Counted from the stretch's first letter, positions 28,148 to 37,135 are shown. The stretch: DNA of 64,000 nucleotides from Clostridia bacterium (GCA_017435865.1 JAFSEF010000116.1:1-64000), one strand, 5' to 3'. The notes: generated by a model not told the origin, from the letters alone. Numbers and translations: made by a program.

Positions 28148-29887
28148 ATGAGCACAAAACCGTACAAAGGCTTCGAACCGAAATGGATCAAAGAAGCTGC
28201 CCCTGCAAAAAGTTACCGTTCCGTTTTCCGTTGGGGTGATCCGCATTTTGTGAAGTATCCGAAAGAGTCTCTTTACAAGATGATGAAATCCACCTTCAAA
28301 ATGACAGATGATGATTTCCGTCAGTACGACGGCGATATCGGTTGGGATGAAGTGGATTTGTCCGATTATCCGTCAAAAATCAGCGAAAAAGACCTCAATG
28401 CCATGCGTGCCATTGTCGGTACGAGTTATGTTTCAAAAGCGGATTACGACAGACTTTCGGTTGCATACGGCAAAACGGCTTATGACCTGCTGCGTATCCG
28501 TCAGAGACAGTTCCATTCGCTGCCTGATCTTGTTGTGTATCCTTCCACAAGCGAAGAAGTGGAGAAAATTGTAAAATATTGTACCGAAAACAAGCTTCCG
28601 TTGTATGTTTACGGCGGCGGATCTTCGGTCACAATGGGTGTTGAACCCGTCAAGGGCGGTATTTCTCTTGACATGAGAAAGCGTTTCAACAAGATTCTTT
28701 CTTTCAACGAAACCGATCAGACCATCACCGTGCAGGCAGGTCTGTCGGGTCCCGATCTTGAAAATGCACTCAACGATGCCGTTGCACGTTTCGGTGCAAA
28801 ACGTGCATACACCTGCGGTCATTTTCCGCAGTCGTTTGAATATTCCAGTGTCGGCGGTTGGGTCGTCACACGCGGTGCAGGTCAGAACAGTACCTACTAC
28901 GGCACCATTGCGGACATTGTACTGTCACAGAAATATGCAACCCCCATCGGCACGGTACAGACAAGTCATTATCCCAGAGAAGCAACGGGTCCCGACCTGA
29001 ATCAGATCATGATGGGTTCGGAAGGCACATTCGGTGTACTGACAGAGGTAACGCTCAAAGTGCGTCGCTATATGCCCGAAAACCGCAAACGTTTCTCTTA
29101 CATCTTCAAAGATTGGGAAACTGCCATGGATGCTGCCCGTGAAATGATGCAGTGTGAATGCGGATTTTCTTCCGTTTTCCGTCTGTCCGACCCCGAAGAA
29201 ACAAACCTGATGCTGCGTCTTTACAACGTTGACGAAACACCTTTGCATCCGATGCTCGACAAGCTCGGTTACAAGGACATGGAACGCTGCCTGTTCCTCG
29301 GTTTTACGGACGGTGAAAAAGAGTTTTCCGCAAACATTGCAAAGAATATTGCACGCATTGCCAAGGAACACGGTGCCATGAGTCTGACATCCTTTGTCTG
29401 CAAAGCTTGGGAAAAAGGCAGATTCAACGACCCGTATCTCAGAGACTCCATGATGGATTTCGGTGTCTGCACAGACACACTCGAATGCACCGTCAACTGG
29501 TCCAATATGGCACAGGTGCACGCAGATGTACGCAAGGTCTGCCATGCACTGCCGAACACCATTGTCACCACCCATATGTCACACTGCTATCCGCAGGGTG
29601 CGAACCTGTATTTCATTTTCATCACCCGTATGAATGATGCAGCCGAGTTCAAGCGTTACCATGCAACCATTCTGGATGCCATTCAGAAATCGGGTGCTGC
29701 CGTCAGCCATCATCACGGCATCGGCAAGATGTTTGCACCGTGGCTGGAAGGTTATATCGGCAAGACGGAATACGGTGTATTCAAGGTACTCAAGAACTAC
29801 TTTGACCCCGATTACAACATGAATCCCGGCGGCACGATCGGTCTTGATCTGCCCGAAGAAGAAAAGCGTTTTCTCATTGAAAAATAA
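28148..29887 (+). CDS. FAD-linked oxidase of the alkyldihydroxyacetone-phosphate synthase (AGPS/YgcU-like) family (579 aa)
   Basis: A VAO/PCMH-fold FAD domain covers about residues 135-320 (YVYGGGSSVTMGVEP; SFEYSSVGGWVVTRGAGQ; MMGSEGTFGVLTEVTLKV). The C-terminal cap ends with VSHHHGIGKM near residue 520. That tri-histidine motif is the hallmark of alkyl-DHAP synthase, and the surrounding order matches eukaryotic AGPS closely. AGPS swaps the acyl group of acyl-DHAP for a fatty alcohol. Bacterial homologues such as E. coli YgcU sit beside FGGY kinases and are of unknown function. It lies 3 bases after the kinase gene and uses GGAGG. Whether it makes ether bonds, breaks them or oxidises a polyol phosphate is open. 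Confidence 0.85.
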   Translation: MSTKPYKGFEPKWIKEAAPAKSYRSVFRWGDPHFVKYPKESLYKMMKSTFKMTDDDFRQYDGDIGWDEVDLSDYPSKISEKDLNAMRAIVGTSYVSKADYDRLSVAYGKTAYDLLRIRQRQFHSLPDLVVYPSTSEEVEKIVKYCTENKLPLYVYGGGSSVTMGVEPVKGGISLDMRKRFNKILSFNETDQTITVQAGLSGPDLENALNDAVARFGAKRAYTCGHFPQSFEYSSVGGWVVTRGAGQNSTYYGTIADIVLSQKYATPIGTVQTSHYPREATGPDLNQIMMGSEGTFGVLTEVTLKVRRYMPENRKRFSYIFKDWETAMDAAREMMQCECGFSSVFRLSDPEETNLMLRLYNVDETPLHPMLDKLGYKDMERCLFLGFTDGEKEFSANIAKNIARIAKEHGAMSLTSFVCKAWEKGRFNDPYLRDSMMDFGVCTDTLECTVNWSNMAQVHADVRKVCHALPNTIVTTHMSHCYPQGANLYFIFITRMNDAAEFKRYHATILDAIQKSGAAVSHHHGIGKMFAPWLEGYIGKTEYGVFKVLKNYFDPDYNMNPGGTIGLDLPEEEKRFLIEK

Positions 29888-29913
29888 ATAATACAGAAAC
29901 GAGGGCTCGTTCT

Positions 29914-31338
29914 ATGAAACTCGCAGAAAGCTTCCGCGCATTCAAAAACAACCCCGATTTCACTCTCAAAGAACAGATAGGCTTTGCTTCAGGCTCCTTC
30001 GGCAACTGCATGGGACAGGACTGTGTAGGTACATATACGGATCAGTTTTTCTATGACTACATGGGACTAAAATCCAACAACATCATTGCCATAAAAAGCG
30101 TGACAACAGGTGTCAGCCTGATCAGCAAGCCCATCATCGGTTTCCTGCTTGACAACGCATGGAGTGCCAAAAAGTTCATGTCTTTTTCCGCAATCCCCAT
30201 GACATTGGCATCCGTTCTTATTTTCTTTGTTCCCACTGGATCGGCGACCTTCCGTCTGATCTGGTCTTTCCTGCTGTATCTGCTTTTTCATGTGGCTGAT
30301 GCATTTTATGACATCTCGCTATTGACACTGTCGGCAAGAATGACGACCGATCCCAATGCAAGAAAAACGTTTTACACCATTGCACAGTTTGCTTCCACCC
30401 TCGGTTCCATGCTGCCCGGCGGTCTGGTGCCGATTATCATCGATGTGCAGAAAGGTGATTACGCAAGCGAAAAATGGGCATTCTTTGTAGTGGCTCTGAT
30501 TTTCGGCATTCTGGGACTGATTACCATGGTCATCCCCTGTCTGACACTCAAAGAAAGACTTTCCATTCAGCCCGTCAAGGAAAAACGTGCCGAAATCAAC
30601 CTGAAAGTGATTCTGCTCAACAAACCGCTGCTGCTGTTGAGTCTGAGCCAGGTCATTGACTCTGTCCGTCAGGTCTGCTATGCAACGCTTCCGTTCTTCT
30701 ACAAACAGACCATGCAGAGTTATTCCATGAAAACGGTGGTTGAAGTCTGCTCTTCAACGCTGTCTTACATCGGACTTGCAAGTGTGCCTGTGCTCGGCAA
30801 ATATCTCAGTTCAAGGGATATGGTTTCTTACGGTTACCTGCTTACGGGCACGTGTTACACCTTGCTGGCACTGTTCAAGTACAAATACAAATGGATAGTC
30901 GGCCTGCTGATTGCCGTCGGCGGCTTCCCGAATGCCGCAATGGGTGCAGCAAGGAGGATTCTGCTTGCGGATTCCGCTGACTACATGGAGTGGAAGAGTT
31001 ATCACAAATTCGGCACATCGGTGCGAAACGAAGGCATGATCTTCTCTTTCAATTCCACGTGCACAAGCATTGCAGGACTCTGGAAAGATCTGCTGATCAA
31101 TTTCGGCATGAGCCTGATCGGCTACAAGAGTGCGGAAATTGTGAACGGTGAAAGCGTTGAAGCCGTGCAGACACCCGAAACCCTCAAAGGAATTTTCTAC
31201 CTTGTGGCAATTCCCGGCATCATCGGCAATCTCATTCCCGGCATACTGATGCTCTTTGACGATTTCAACGGCAAGAAAAAAGAAGACATCCTTGAAGAAC
31301 TCAAAGAAATCCGTGCACAACGGCAAATACAAGCATAA
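29914..31338 (+). CDS. MFS transporter of the glycoside-pentoside-hexuronide (GPH) cation symporter type (474 aa)
   Basis: About 12 hydrophobic segments are visible. The start FTLKEQIGFASGSFGNCMGQD resembles the melibiose/xyloside carrier group, which couples uptake to Na+ or H+. Next to a kinase and dehydrogenases it is the likely importer for the cassette's substrate. An inverted repeat (AACGAG and CTCGTT) around its GAGGG ribosome binding site could lower translation. The gene ends in a 12-base tandem duplication covering the stop codon, followed by a strong terminator. Confidence 0.88.
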   Translation: MKLAESFRAFKNNPDFTLKEQIGFASGSFGNCMGQDCVGTYTDQFFYDYMGLKSNNIIAIKSVTTGVSLISKPIIGFLLDNAWSAKKFMSFSAIPMTLASVLIFFVPTGSATFRLIWSFLLYLLFHVADAFYDISLLTLSARMTTDPNARKTFYTIAQFASTLGSMLPGGLVPIIIDVQKGDYASEKWAFFVVALIFGILGLITMVIPCLTLKERLSIQPVKEKRAEINLKVILLNKPLLLLSLSQVIDSVRQVCYATLPFFYKQTMQSYSMKTVVEVCSSTLSYIGLASVPVLGKYLSSRDMVSYGYLLTGTCYTLLALFKYKYKWIVGLLIAVGGFPNAAMGAARRILLADSADYMEWKSYHKFGTSVRNEGMIFSFNSTCTSIAGLWKDLLINFGMSLIGYKSAEIVNGESVEAVQTPETLKGIFYLVAIPGIIGNLIPGILMLFDDFNGKKKEDILEELKEIRAQRQIQA

Positions 31339-31350
31339 ATACAAGCATAA
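31327..31350 (+). repeat. Tandem 12-bp duplication spanning the stop codon
   Basis: ATACAAGCATAA occurs twice in tandem (31327-31338 and 31339-31350). The first copy encodes the last codons and stop of the MFS gene, and the second repeats Ile-Gln-Ala-stop in frame. A simple slippage duplication is the likely origin. Confidence 0.85.
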
Positions 31351-31354
31351 AAAG

Positions 31355-31400
31355 AAGATCCTTACACTTCCGAAAACGCGGTGTAAGGATCTTTTGTTTG
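31355..31400. terminator. Bidirectional terminator between the MFS and DHHW genes
   Basis: A 13-bp perfect stem (AAGATCCTTACAC 31355-31367, GTGTAAGGATCTT 31381-31393) has TTTTGTTTG on the plus side and CTTTTT on the minus side. It serves the convergent genes ending at 31338 and 31407. Confidence 0.9.
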
Positions 31401-31406
31401 TTATTT

Positions 31407-32531
31407 TTATTCAAGCCATGCGATGTTGCTGTCGGTCATCAGGTTATCGAGTCCGTACACGAACAAGACCGAATCAATTCCCTTTTCTGCAACAAGAGGA
31501 GAAATGGACAGCTTATAATAACGCAGGTCAATCATATAGATGTCGCTGTAATGTGCGGCAAGAAAACCTGTCAGGCAATGTGCATAAGAATCTTTTACAA
31601 TCAGCAATTTTCCGCCTGTTGCATTTTCGTTGCGGATATGCACATAGCCGTGGTTTCCGTCAAGGAACACAGGATACTGATCATCCGCATCCAGATGGTG
31701 CATAAAGAAAAGGCCGTCGTGTGTCCAGTCCTCGCTGCCATCCTCGGAAACATAAACCTTGACAGACAGATTTTCATCTTTCCAAATCTCCACCGTATCG
31801 GGTTTTGTAAACCACAATCCCGAACGGGAATAAGTCGTTCCGTAAAAATCTTCACTTGTCTGCACGGAAAAGCTGCTTCTTTGCACAGGCTGCAGACCGA
31901 ACTGATTGCAGATTGCCTGATAGCAGAGATAAGAACCTGCACTGGTGATGTGATGGTCGGTGCGGTAATAAATCTGCTCCTGTGCAGAACGGAATGTATT
32001 ACGCATATCGATCAACGGCATACGGCCGGCAAGCGAGTTTTGTATCAGTGCAAAAGCCTCTTCGTCAACATATTCTTCATGCACGGCAGGCAGCTTTTCA
32101 TCCAGAATATACCCTGCAGTGGGCACTGCAAGCAGTGCAGCATTGAGATTGTTTTTTTCCGCAAACGTGCTGAGATAGCCTGTGTTACGGGTCAGACGAT
32201 CCGCTTTGAGTGCTTCGGGTTTTGAAAAAAGATATCCGTCCGCACCTTTGTAAATACCTGTGGCTCCGTTGTTGCCGAGCATGAGCTGATAATAAGAATT
32301 TAGACCGACAAAAAACGAACGCAGCGGAAAATGGTCCGACAGATAGGTTTCAAATGCGGTTCCGAAAGAACCGTCAAAAACCGATTGTGCACTGACAGCA
32401 GGAAAATCCGACAGCACACGTTTTTCATTGGAGGAATACTCCTGCTTCGGCAAAACGATAAACAGAAGCATCAGCACAAAAACAAGGACAAGAAAAACAA
32501 CTGAGGAAAGATGTTGATACAGTTTTTTCAT
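31407..32531 (-). CDS. DHHW-family membrane-anchored protein, partner of MBOAT acyltransferase (374 aa)
   Basis: One N-terminal transmembrane helix (VVFLVLVFVLMLLFIVL, about residues 11-27) anchors an extracellular domain. The YRTDHHITSAGSY motif (about residue 190) and KDSYAHC (about 320) match the Asp-His and Ser elements of AlgJ/AlgX/DHHW SGNH-like acetyltransferases. These proteins accept acyl groups moved across the membrane by AlgI-type MBOATs and transfer them to exported polysaccharide. It lies 12 bases downstream of the MBOAT gene and is the last gene of a four-gene operon. The polymer acylated is unknown. Confidence 0.85.
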   Translation of the reverse strand: MKKLYQHLSSVVFLVLVFVLMLLFIVLPKQEYSSNEKRVLSDFPAVSAQSVFDGSFGTAFETYLSDHFPLRSFFVGLNSYYQLMLGNNGATGIYKGADGYLFSKPEALKADRLTRNTGYLSTFAEKNNLNAALLAVPTAGYILDEKLPAVHEEYVDEEAFALIQNSLAGRMPLIDMRNTFRSAQEQIYYRTDHHITSAGSYLCYQAICNQFGLQPVQRSSFSVQTSEDFYGTTYSRSGLWFTKPDTVEIWKDENLSVKVYVSEDGSEDWTHDGLFFMHHLDADDQYPVFLDGNHGYVHIRNENATGGKLLIVKDSYAHCLTGFLAAHYSDIYMIDLRYYKLSISPLVAEKGIDSVLFVYGLDNLMTDSNIAWLE

Positions 32532-32543
32532 ATTCTCTCCTCC

Positions 32544-33938
32544 TTAAAAACGGAAATACAGGAACGGATTGTAGCTGTCATACACAAGCGATCCGACCGA
32601 AAGCAGCAGCGAGGCAACACCTGCAAGTGCATCCGTAACAGGTACAAATGCTTTGTTTTCAAGCTTTTGGCGGATTGTTTTTGCAAGCGGTGTGCAGGCA
32701 ACAATCGCAATCAGCAGCAAAGGAAGCGAGGTCAAGATCGTCGCTGCCGCATTCTGCGATACCCATCCGTCTGCAAGTGAAAACAGCCGTCCCATAAATG
32801 AGAAGATGCCGTCCGTTGTTTCAAAGTAGAAGAAAATCCAGCTGATGACAACAAGGAACAATGTATAAATGTGCGAAATGAAAGCAGGCAGTTTTTTGAG
32901 TACTTTCAGCAGGAACAATTTTTCAATCGTCAGCAGAATGCCGAAATACACACCCCAGAACACAAAGTTCCAGCTTGCACCGTGCCAGAGTCCCGTCAGT
33001 GCCCAAACAACAAAAATGTTGAGAATCTGACGCACTTTACCCTTTCGGTTTCCGCCGAGCGGAATGTAAACATATTCTCTGAACCATGTGCCCAGAGAAA
33101 TATGCCAGCGACGCCAGAATTCCGTGATGCTCTTTGAGATGTAGGGATAATCAAAATTCTTGAGGAAATCGAAGCCGAACATATGCCCCAGACCGATTGC
33201 CATGTCGGAATAACCCGAAAAATCAAAATAGATCTGCAAGGAATAAGCAAGAATACCGACCCATGCGGCAACAAGACCTGCTTCTTCGTCTGCACGCAGC
33301 ACATCCCAGAGCTGACCCATTCGGTTTGCAATGAGGACTTTTTTTGCAAGACCGACAAGGAATATCTTCACGCCCTTGTCAAACTCGGCAAAGTTTTCAT
33401 GCCTTGTATCAAGCTGATCCGCAACATCATGATAGCGGACGATCGGACCCGCAATGAGCTGCGGAAACAGTGAAACATACGCACCGAAAGCGACAAAGCT
33501 TTTCTGCACACGACAGTCACCGCGGTATACATCAATGACATAAGACATGGTCTGGAATGTATAGAACGAAATACCGATGGGAAGTGCAATTTCGGGAATT
33601 GCAAGTTCTGACAAACCGGGAATATGACGCAACATTCCGCAAACAAATCCTGCATATTTGAAATAACCGAGCAGCCCGATATTGACAAGGACGTTTACAA
33701 TGAGAATGATTCTTTGCTTTGTTTTATTGTCACTGCATTTTTGCAGCAACAATCCGCTGCACCAGTTCAGTGTAATGGAAAAAATCATCAGCAAAACGAA
33801 AACGGGTTCCCCGTATCCGTAAAACAAAAGGTTTACAGCTAAAAGGAATCCGTTTCTGAATCGTTTTGGCAATGCGTAATACACCGTCACGGTGACAGTG
33901 AAAAACAAAAAGATAAACAGCAGACTTGAAAATACCAC
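32544..33938 (-). CDS. MBOAT-family membrane O-acyltransferase, AlgI-like (464 aa)
   Basis: About 10-12 hydrophobic segments are visible. Diagnostic motifs are ITEFWRRWHISLGTWFREYV (about residues 270-290), YIPLGGNRKG, and LTGLWHGASWNFVFWG with the conserved active-site His (about 320). AlgI-type proteins take acetyl (or another acyl) from the cytoplasm and pass it to an outside SGNH/DHHW protein. It probably starts with GTG at 33938 behind AAGGT. It sits between a DUF4358 lipoprotein and the DHHW protein, an arrangement common in clostridia and suggestive of wall or capsule O-acylation. Confidence 0.92.
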   Translation of the reverse strand: MVFSSLLFIFLFFTVTVTVYYALPKRFRNGFLLAVNLLFYGYGEPVFVLLMIFSITLNWCSGLLLQKCSDNKTKQRIILIVNVLVNIGLLGYFKYAGFVCGMLRHIPGLSELAIPEIALPIGISFYTFQTMSYVIDVYRGDCRVQKSFVAFGAYVSLFPQLIAGPIVRYHDVADQLDTRHENFAEFDKGVKIFLVGLAKKVLIANRMGQLWDVLRADEEAGLVAAWVGILAYSLQIYFDFSGYSDMAIGLGHMFGFDFLKNFDYPYISKSITEFWRRWHISLGTWFREYVYIPLGGNRKGKVRQILNIFVVWALTGLWHGASWNFVFWGVYFGILLTIEKLFLLKVLKKLPAFISHIYTLFLVVISWIFFYFETTDGIFSFMGRLFSLADGWVSQNAAATILTSLPLLLIAIVACTPLAKTIRQKLENKAFVPVTDALAGVASLLLSVGSLVYDSYNPFLYFRF

Positions 33939-33950
33939 AACAATGTACCT

Positions 33951-34448
33951 TTATGCGATGTAAGAATCAAGAATGGAGTTCATGGCAGCAGCATCAGCAG
34001 ACACGAACAAGACAACAATGTTACCGATGGTTCTGACTGCACACTGCTGTGCAAGTGCATAGTTTTCAGCATCATAAGACTGCGACTGATTCTTTACTTC
34101 GCGAAGACGCACATCAAGCTTTGCGGAAATATCGGCAAGAGCTGCCGCATCAACCGCTTCAAACATCAGCACTTCTGCAGGGAAAAGACCCGTGGGAACC
34201 ATGCAGCAGGCAGCCTGCTTGTAAGATTCAGCAGCAATACCGTAAATATCAAACAGAGAATCCGCATTGATGGTGCGGGTTTCTGTCAGATTGCAGTTGG
34301 TTTTAATGGCTTCAAGAACAGCGTTCAGATCCACATTGACACTTGCAACTGCATTGTCAGAGGGAACAACGGCATCATCATTACCGCCGCAACCGACGAA
34401 GCAAACAAGCATGAGCAGACTCAGAGCAATCAATAAAAACTTTTTCAT
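33951..34448 (-). CDS. DUF4358 lipoprotein (165 aa)
   Basis: The start at 34448 is chosen for the lipoprotein signal that begins there (MKKFLLIALSLLMLVCFVGC), with the lipobox Cys at residue 20. AGGTG lies 10 bases upstream. The remainder (INADSLFDIYGIAAESYKQA; AVRTIGNIVVLFVSADA) matches DUF4358, a family found beside MBOAT/DHHW genes in Firmicutes. Its function is unknown. The position suggests an accessory role in the acylation machinery on the outer membrane face. Confidence 0.82.
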   Translation of the reverse strand: MKKFLLIALSLLMLVCFVGCGGNDDAVVPSDNAVASVNVDLNAVLEAIKTNCNLTETRTINADSLFDIYGIAAESYKQAACCMVPTGLFPAEVLMFEAVDAAALADISAKLDVRLREVKNQSQSYDAENYALAQQCAVRTIGNIVVLFVSADAAAMNSILDSYIA

Positions 34449-34490
34449 TATAATACACCTGTCTTTCTGATCAGAATTCAAACGTAAGTT

Positions 34491-35408
34491 TTATCCGACG
34501 TGGGTCAGCAGGTATTCAATCCATGCATGGCAGCCGGCATTTGTGAAGTGCATCCCCATTCCGTCGGGATCGCTGCAGTAATCAACAAGCAGATAGCCGT
34601 CGGCATCGGAAACAACGGAATAAATATCAAGATACGTCCAACCGTTTGTTGCACAACGGGTCTGCAGGGAGGTGTTGTAGGATCGGATATTTGCATTGTT
34701 CAGAACGGACTTTTCTTTGCCCTTGACAATGGGAGTACAGGACTGTGCATAGATTGCGGCATCCGGAGATTTTTCACGGATGGCGGAAACGAGTTCTTCA
34801 TAATAATCCAGTGCACCTTCGATACCGTACAATGCAATGTCATTCATACCGAGCATGATAAACACTTTCTTTGCACCGATCATGGCAACGGAATCCTCAA
34901 GAAGCATCTTCTGTCCCTGATAAGTCGGGTGCAGGGAGTCGGAGCTGACAGGCAGCAAAGCTTCGGCACAACCGAGGCTGCCGGATGTCAGGAATTTTGC
35001 CTGACCGAGACAATCGCCGTAGTTACGCTGATCGGCAACATAATAGCTGAGCATCAGGGAAACGGAGTCACCGATGAAAACAGCATCATTGAAGAAAGCA
35101 GACGAAGCAGTCTGTCCTGTAATGGGAGCTGTGGTGGGTGTATCAACAATCACGGGGATGGTCGCCGTTTCGGTGGGCACTTCCGTAATCTGTTCGGTGA
35201 CAGGTTCGGTTACGTACACAACTGTGGGTTCCACAAGCTCTGTACGATATGCTTTTTCATTGATGTAAGCGGAATCATCGCCTGCAAAACCGCTTTCCTG
35301 AATATCGGATACGGATTCTTCTTCCTTATTCTTGCAGGATGCAAAAGAAAAGACTGTTACAAGTACAAGACATACCGCAATGAAGGAATTGAAAAACTTA
35401 TGATTCAT
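34491..35408 (-). CDS. SGNH/GDSL-family lipoprotein esterase or acyltransferase (305 aa)
   Basis: A lipoprotein signal (VCLVLVTVFSFASC, Cys near residue 26) is followed by a Thr/Pro-rich linker. The SGNH core is FIGDSVSLML (block I Ser, about residue 128), IMLGMNDIALYG (block III Asn) and a C-terminal MHFTNAGCHAW (His). It is the first gene of the operon with DUF4358, MBOAT and DHHW. In such operons the SGNH protein may transfer or remove acetyl groups on a surface polymer. The ATG at 35408, 11 bases after GAGGAG, is used; an upstream in-frame GTG at 35420 lacks spacing for the ribosome binding site. Confidence 0.85.
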   Translation of the reverse strand: MNHKFFNSFIAVCLVLVTVFSFASCKNKEEESVSDIQESGFAGDDSAYINEKAYRTELVEPTVVYVTEPVTEQITEVPTETATIPVIVDTPTTAPITGQTASSAFFNDAVFIGDSVSLMLSYYVADQRNYGDCLGQAKFLTSGSLGCAEALLPVSSDSLHPTYQGQKMLLEDSVAMIGAKKVFIMLGMNDIALYGIEGALDYYEELVSAIREKSPDAAIYAQSCTPIVKGKEKSVLNNANIRSYNTSLQTRCATNGWTYLDIYSVVSDADGYLLVDYCSDPDGMGMHFTNAGCHAWIEYLLTHVG

Positions 35409-35445
35409 GACAAAAGACACTCCTCAAATAATATTAACCTTATAG

Positions 35446-35474
35446 ATTATAATTTATTTTTCTGATCTTGTCAA
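35446..35474 (-). promoter_or_regulatory. Promoter of the SGNH-DUF4358-MBOAT-DHHW operon
   Basis: On the minus strand a perfect -35 TTGACA (35474-35469), 17 bases and a perfect -10 TATAAT (35451-35446). It begins just past the MATE gene stop codon, so the two units are separately initiated. Confidence 0.85.
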
Positions 35475-35485
35475 CATGCGTTTGT

Positions 35486-36892
35486 TTACGTTTTCTGCTC
35501 TTGTGCGACAATATTCCGCATCCAGGAGTCACTTCTGACAAAAAAGAAGCCGACAAACGCTTTTACAAGTTCAAGTCCTTCACAAAGCAAATAAATCGGA
35601 ACGATCGGCAAAGAGGTGAATCTTGCAAGCACAAAAGCAACGGGAACGCTGATCACCCAGATAAAACAGCTGTCGAACAGCATGGTGATAAAGGTTCTGC
35701 CGCCGGATCTGAGTGTGAAATAGGTTGCATGGTTGAATGCGTGCAGCGGCATCATCAGTGCGATGATGAGAATGAACATGGTTGCAATGGAATGCACTTC
35801 TTCGGTTGTGTTGTAAACCTTCGGGAAGAAGGGTGAAATGGCAGACATCAGCACCGCAATGACTACGCAGCTGAGCACCGAAAAGGCAATCATCTTGTTA
35901 TCGGTATCCCTTGCTTCTTTCATCTTGCCTGCACCGAGCAGTTTGCCGACAACAATCGAAACACTTGAGCCCAGTGCAATAAAGACAACGCTGAACACAT
36001 TAAAAACGGTGCTTGCAATGTTCAGTGCACCGACAACAGCAAGTCCTCGAGTGGAAAGACACTGACTGATGATGGTCTTGCCGGCTGACCACAGAAACTC
36101 GTTGATCAGCAATGGCATTCCTTTGCGAAGCACATCTGCTGACAATGAACGCGGAATATGCCGGTCGGAGAAAATTTTCTTTGCAAACGGGTATTCATCA
36201 AGATGTCGTTTTGTCCATGCATAAATGGCAATGCATTCGACAAATCTGGAAAGGACCGTTGCAATGGCAGCACCTCTGACACCGAGTTCGGGAAAACCGA
36301 ATTTACCGAAAATAAGCAGATAATTGAAAACAAGATTTGTAACAACTGCCGCAATACCCGTTTTCATGGGTGCCATTGTCTGACCGAGCTCACGCAATGT
36401 GCCGACATAACATTGGTTGATACTGAACGGTACAAGACCGATGAGCATGATCATCAGATACTGCTTTGCAAAAGCAAGCGTTGCAACGGGATCCCCTGTC
36501 TGACCACCTTCATTCAGGAACAAGGTAATCAGCGGTTCCTGCCAGATCCAAAGAACGGCAATGCCGAGCACAAGCAGCAACACTGCAAGGATGAGCTTGA
36601 TACGAAACACATTCCTGACACCCTCTTTGTTGCCGCTGCCGTTGAACTGCGAGGTAAAAATGCCAGCTCCCGACAGTGCACCGAAAATGCTCAGATTGAA
36701 CACAAAAATCAGCTGATTGACAATGGCAACACCGTTCATTTCATCGGTACCGATTCTGCCGACCATAAGATTGTCAAGCATATTGACAAAATTGGTAAAG
36801 CCGTTCTGAATCATAATGGGAACAGCGATTGCCATAATCATTCTGTAAAATGCCTTGTCACCTATAAATTTATTTTTTAGTTTTTTTAACAT
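35486..36892 (-). CDS. MATE-family efflux transporter (468 aa)
   Basis: Twelve hydrophobic segments in two similar halves, with typical MATE N-terminal features (IAVPIMIQNGFTNFVNMLDN and VGRIGTDEMNGVAI, about residues 25-60). It exports cationic compounds by Na+ or H+ antiport; the substrate is unknown. The start at 36892 (MLKKLKNKF, AAGGA 8 bases upstream) is preferred. An ATG at 36910 also has a GGAG, but with the predicted transcription start near 36921 it would leave almost no leader. Confidence 0.9.
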   Translation of the reverse strand: MLKKLKNKFIGDKAFYRMIMAIAVPIMIQNGFTNFVNMLDNLMVGRIGTDEMNGVAIVNQLIFVFNLSIFGALSGAGIFTSQFNGSGNKEGVRNVFRIKLILAVLLLVLGIAVLWIWQEPLITLFLNEGGQTGDPVATLAFAKQYLMIMLIGLVPFSINQCYVGTLRELGQTMAPMKTGIAAVVTNLVFNYLLIFGKFGFPELGVRGAAIATVLSRFVECIAIYAWTKRHLDEYPFAKKIFSDRHIPRSLSADVLRKGMPLLINEFLWSAGKTIISQCLSTRGLAVVGALNIASTVFNVFSVVFIALGSSVSIVVGKLLGAGKMKEARDTDNKMIAFSVLSCVVIAVLMSAISPFFPKVYNTTEEVHSIATMFILIIALMMPLHAFNHATYFTLRSGGRTFITMLFDSCFIWVISVPVAFVLARFTSLPIVPIYLLCEGLELVKAFVGFFFVRSDSWMRNIVAQEQKT

Positions 36893-36927
36893 ACTTCTTG
36901 TCCTTATCATAATTTACTCCGCACAAG

Positions 36928-36956
36928 AAAATACCACAAAACATGAACAATGTCAA
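36928..36956 (-). promoter_or_regulatory. Promoter of the MATE gene
   Basis: On the minus strand TTGACA (36956-36951), 17 bases and TATTTT (36933-36928), with an upstream TGG giving a partial extended -10. It is divergent from the TRAP promoter. Confidence 0.65.
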
Positions 36957-37001
36957 TAGACAACAACTTTAGCACATTACAGTGTTTTTTTAAGAAAACA
37001 C

Positions 37002-37030
37002 TTGACATCATGCAAAAAATTTATTAGAAT
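37002..37030 (+). promoter_or_regulatory. Promoter of the TAXI-TRAP operon
   Basis: TTGACA (37002-37007), a 17-base spacer and TAGAAT (37025-37030). The leader to the start codon is about 100 bases. It contains a G-run and a C-run that may pair weakly, but no riboswitch class is recognised. Confidence 0.8.
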
Positions 37031-37135
37031 AGAGTATAACTTTTTAAAAGCGTATGCAGAGTTTCTGTATTTTTATGTATTTTGGGGGGTTCCCTTAAAA
37101 TAAAAATCCAAAAATCATATTTATGGAGGAACATT

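Noticed and set aside
26654..28246. 530-codon open frame antisense to the FGGY kinase
   Set aside because: The product is rich in Cys, His and Phe in a pattern produced by reading the reverse complement of biased codons; the plus-strand kinase motifs are unambiguous.
37031..37135. Possible riboswitch in the 100-base leader of the TRAP operon
   Set aside because: Only a short G/C-run pairing is visible; no conserved core of a known riboswitch class is seen.
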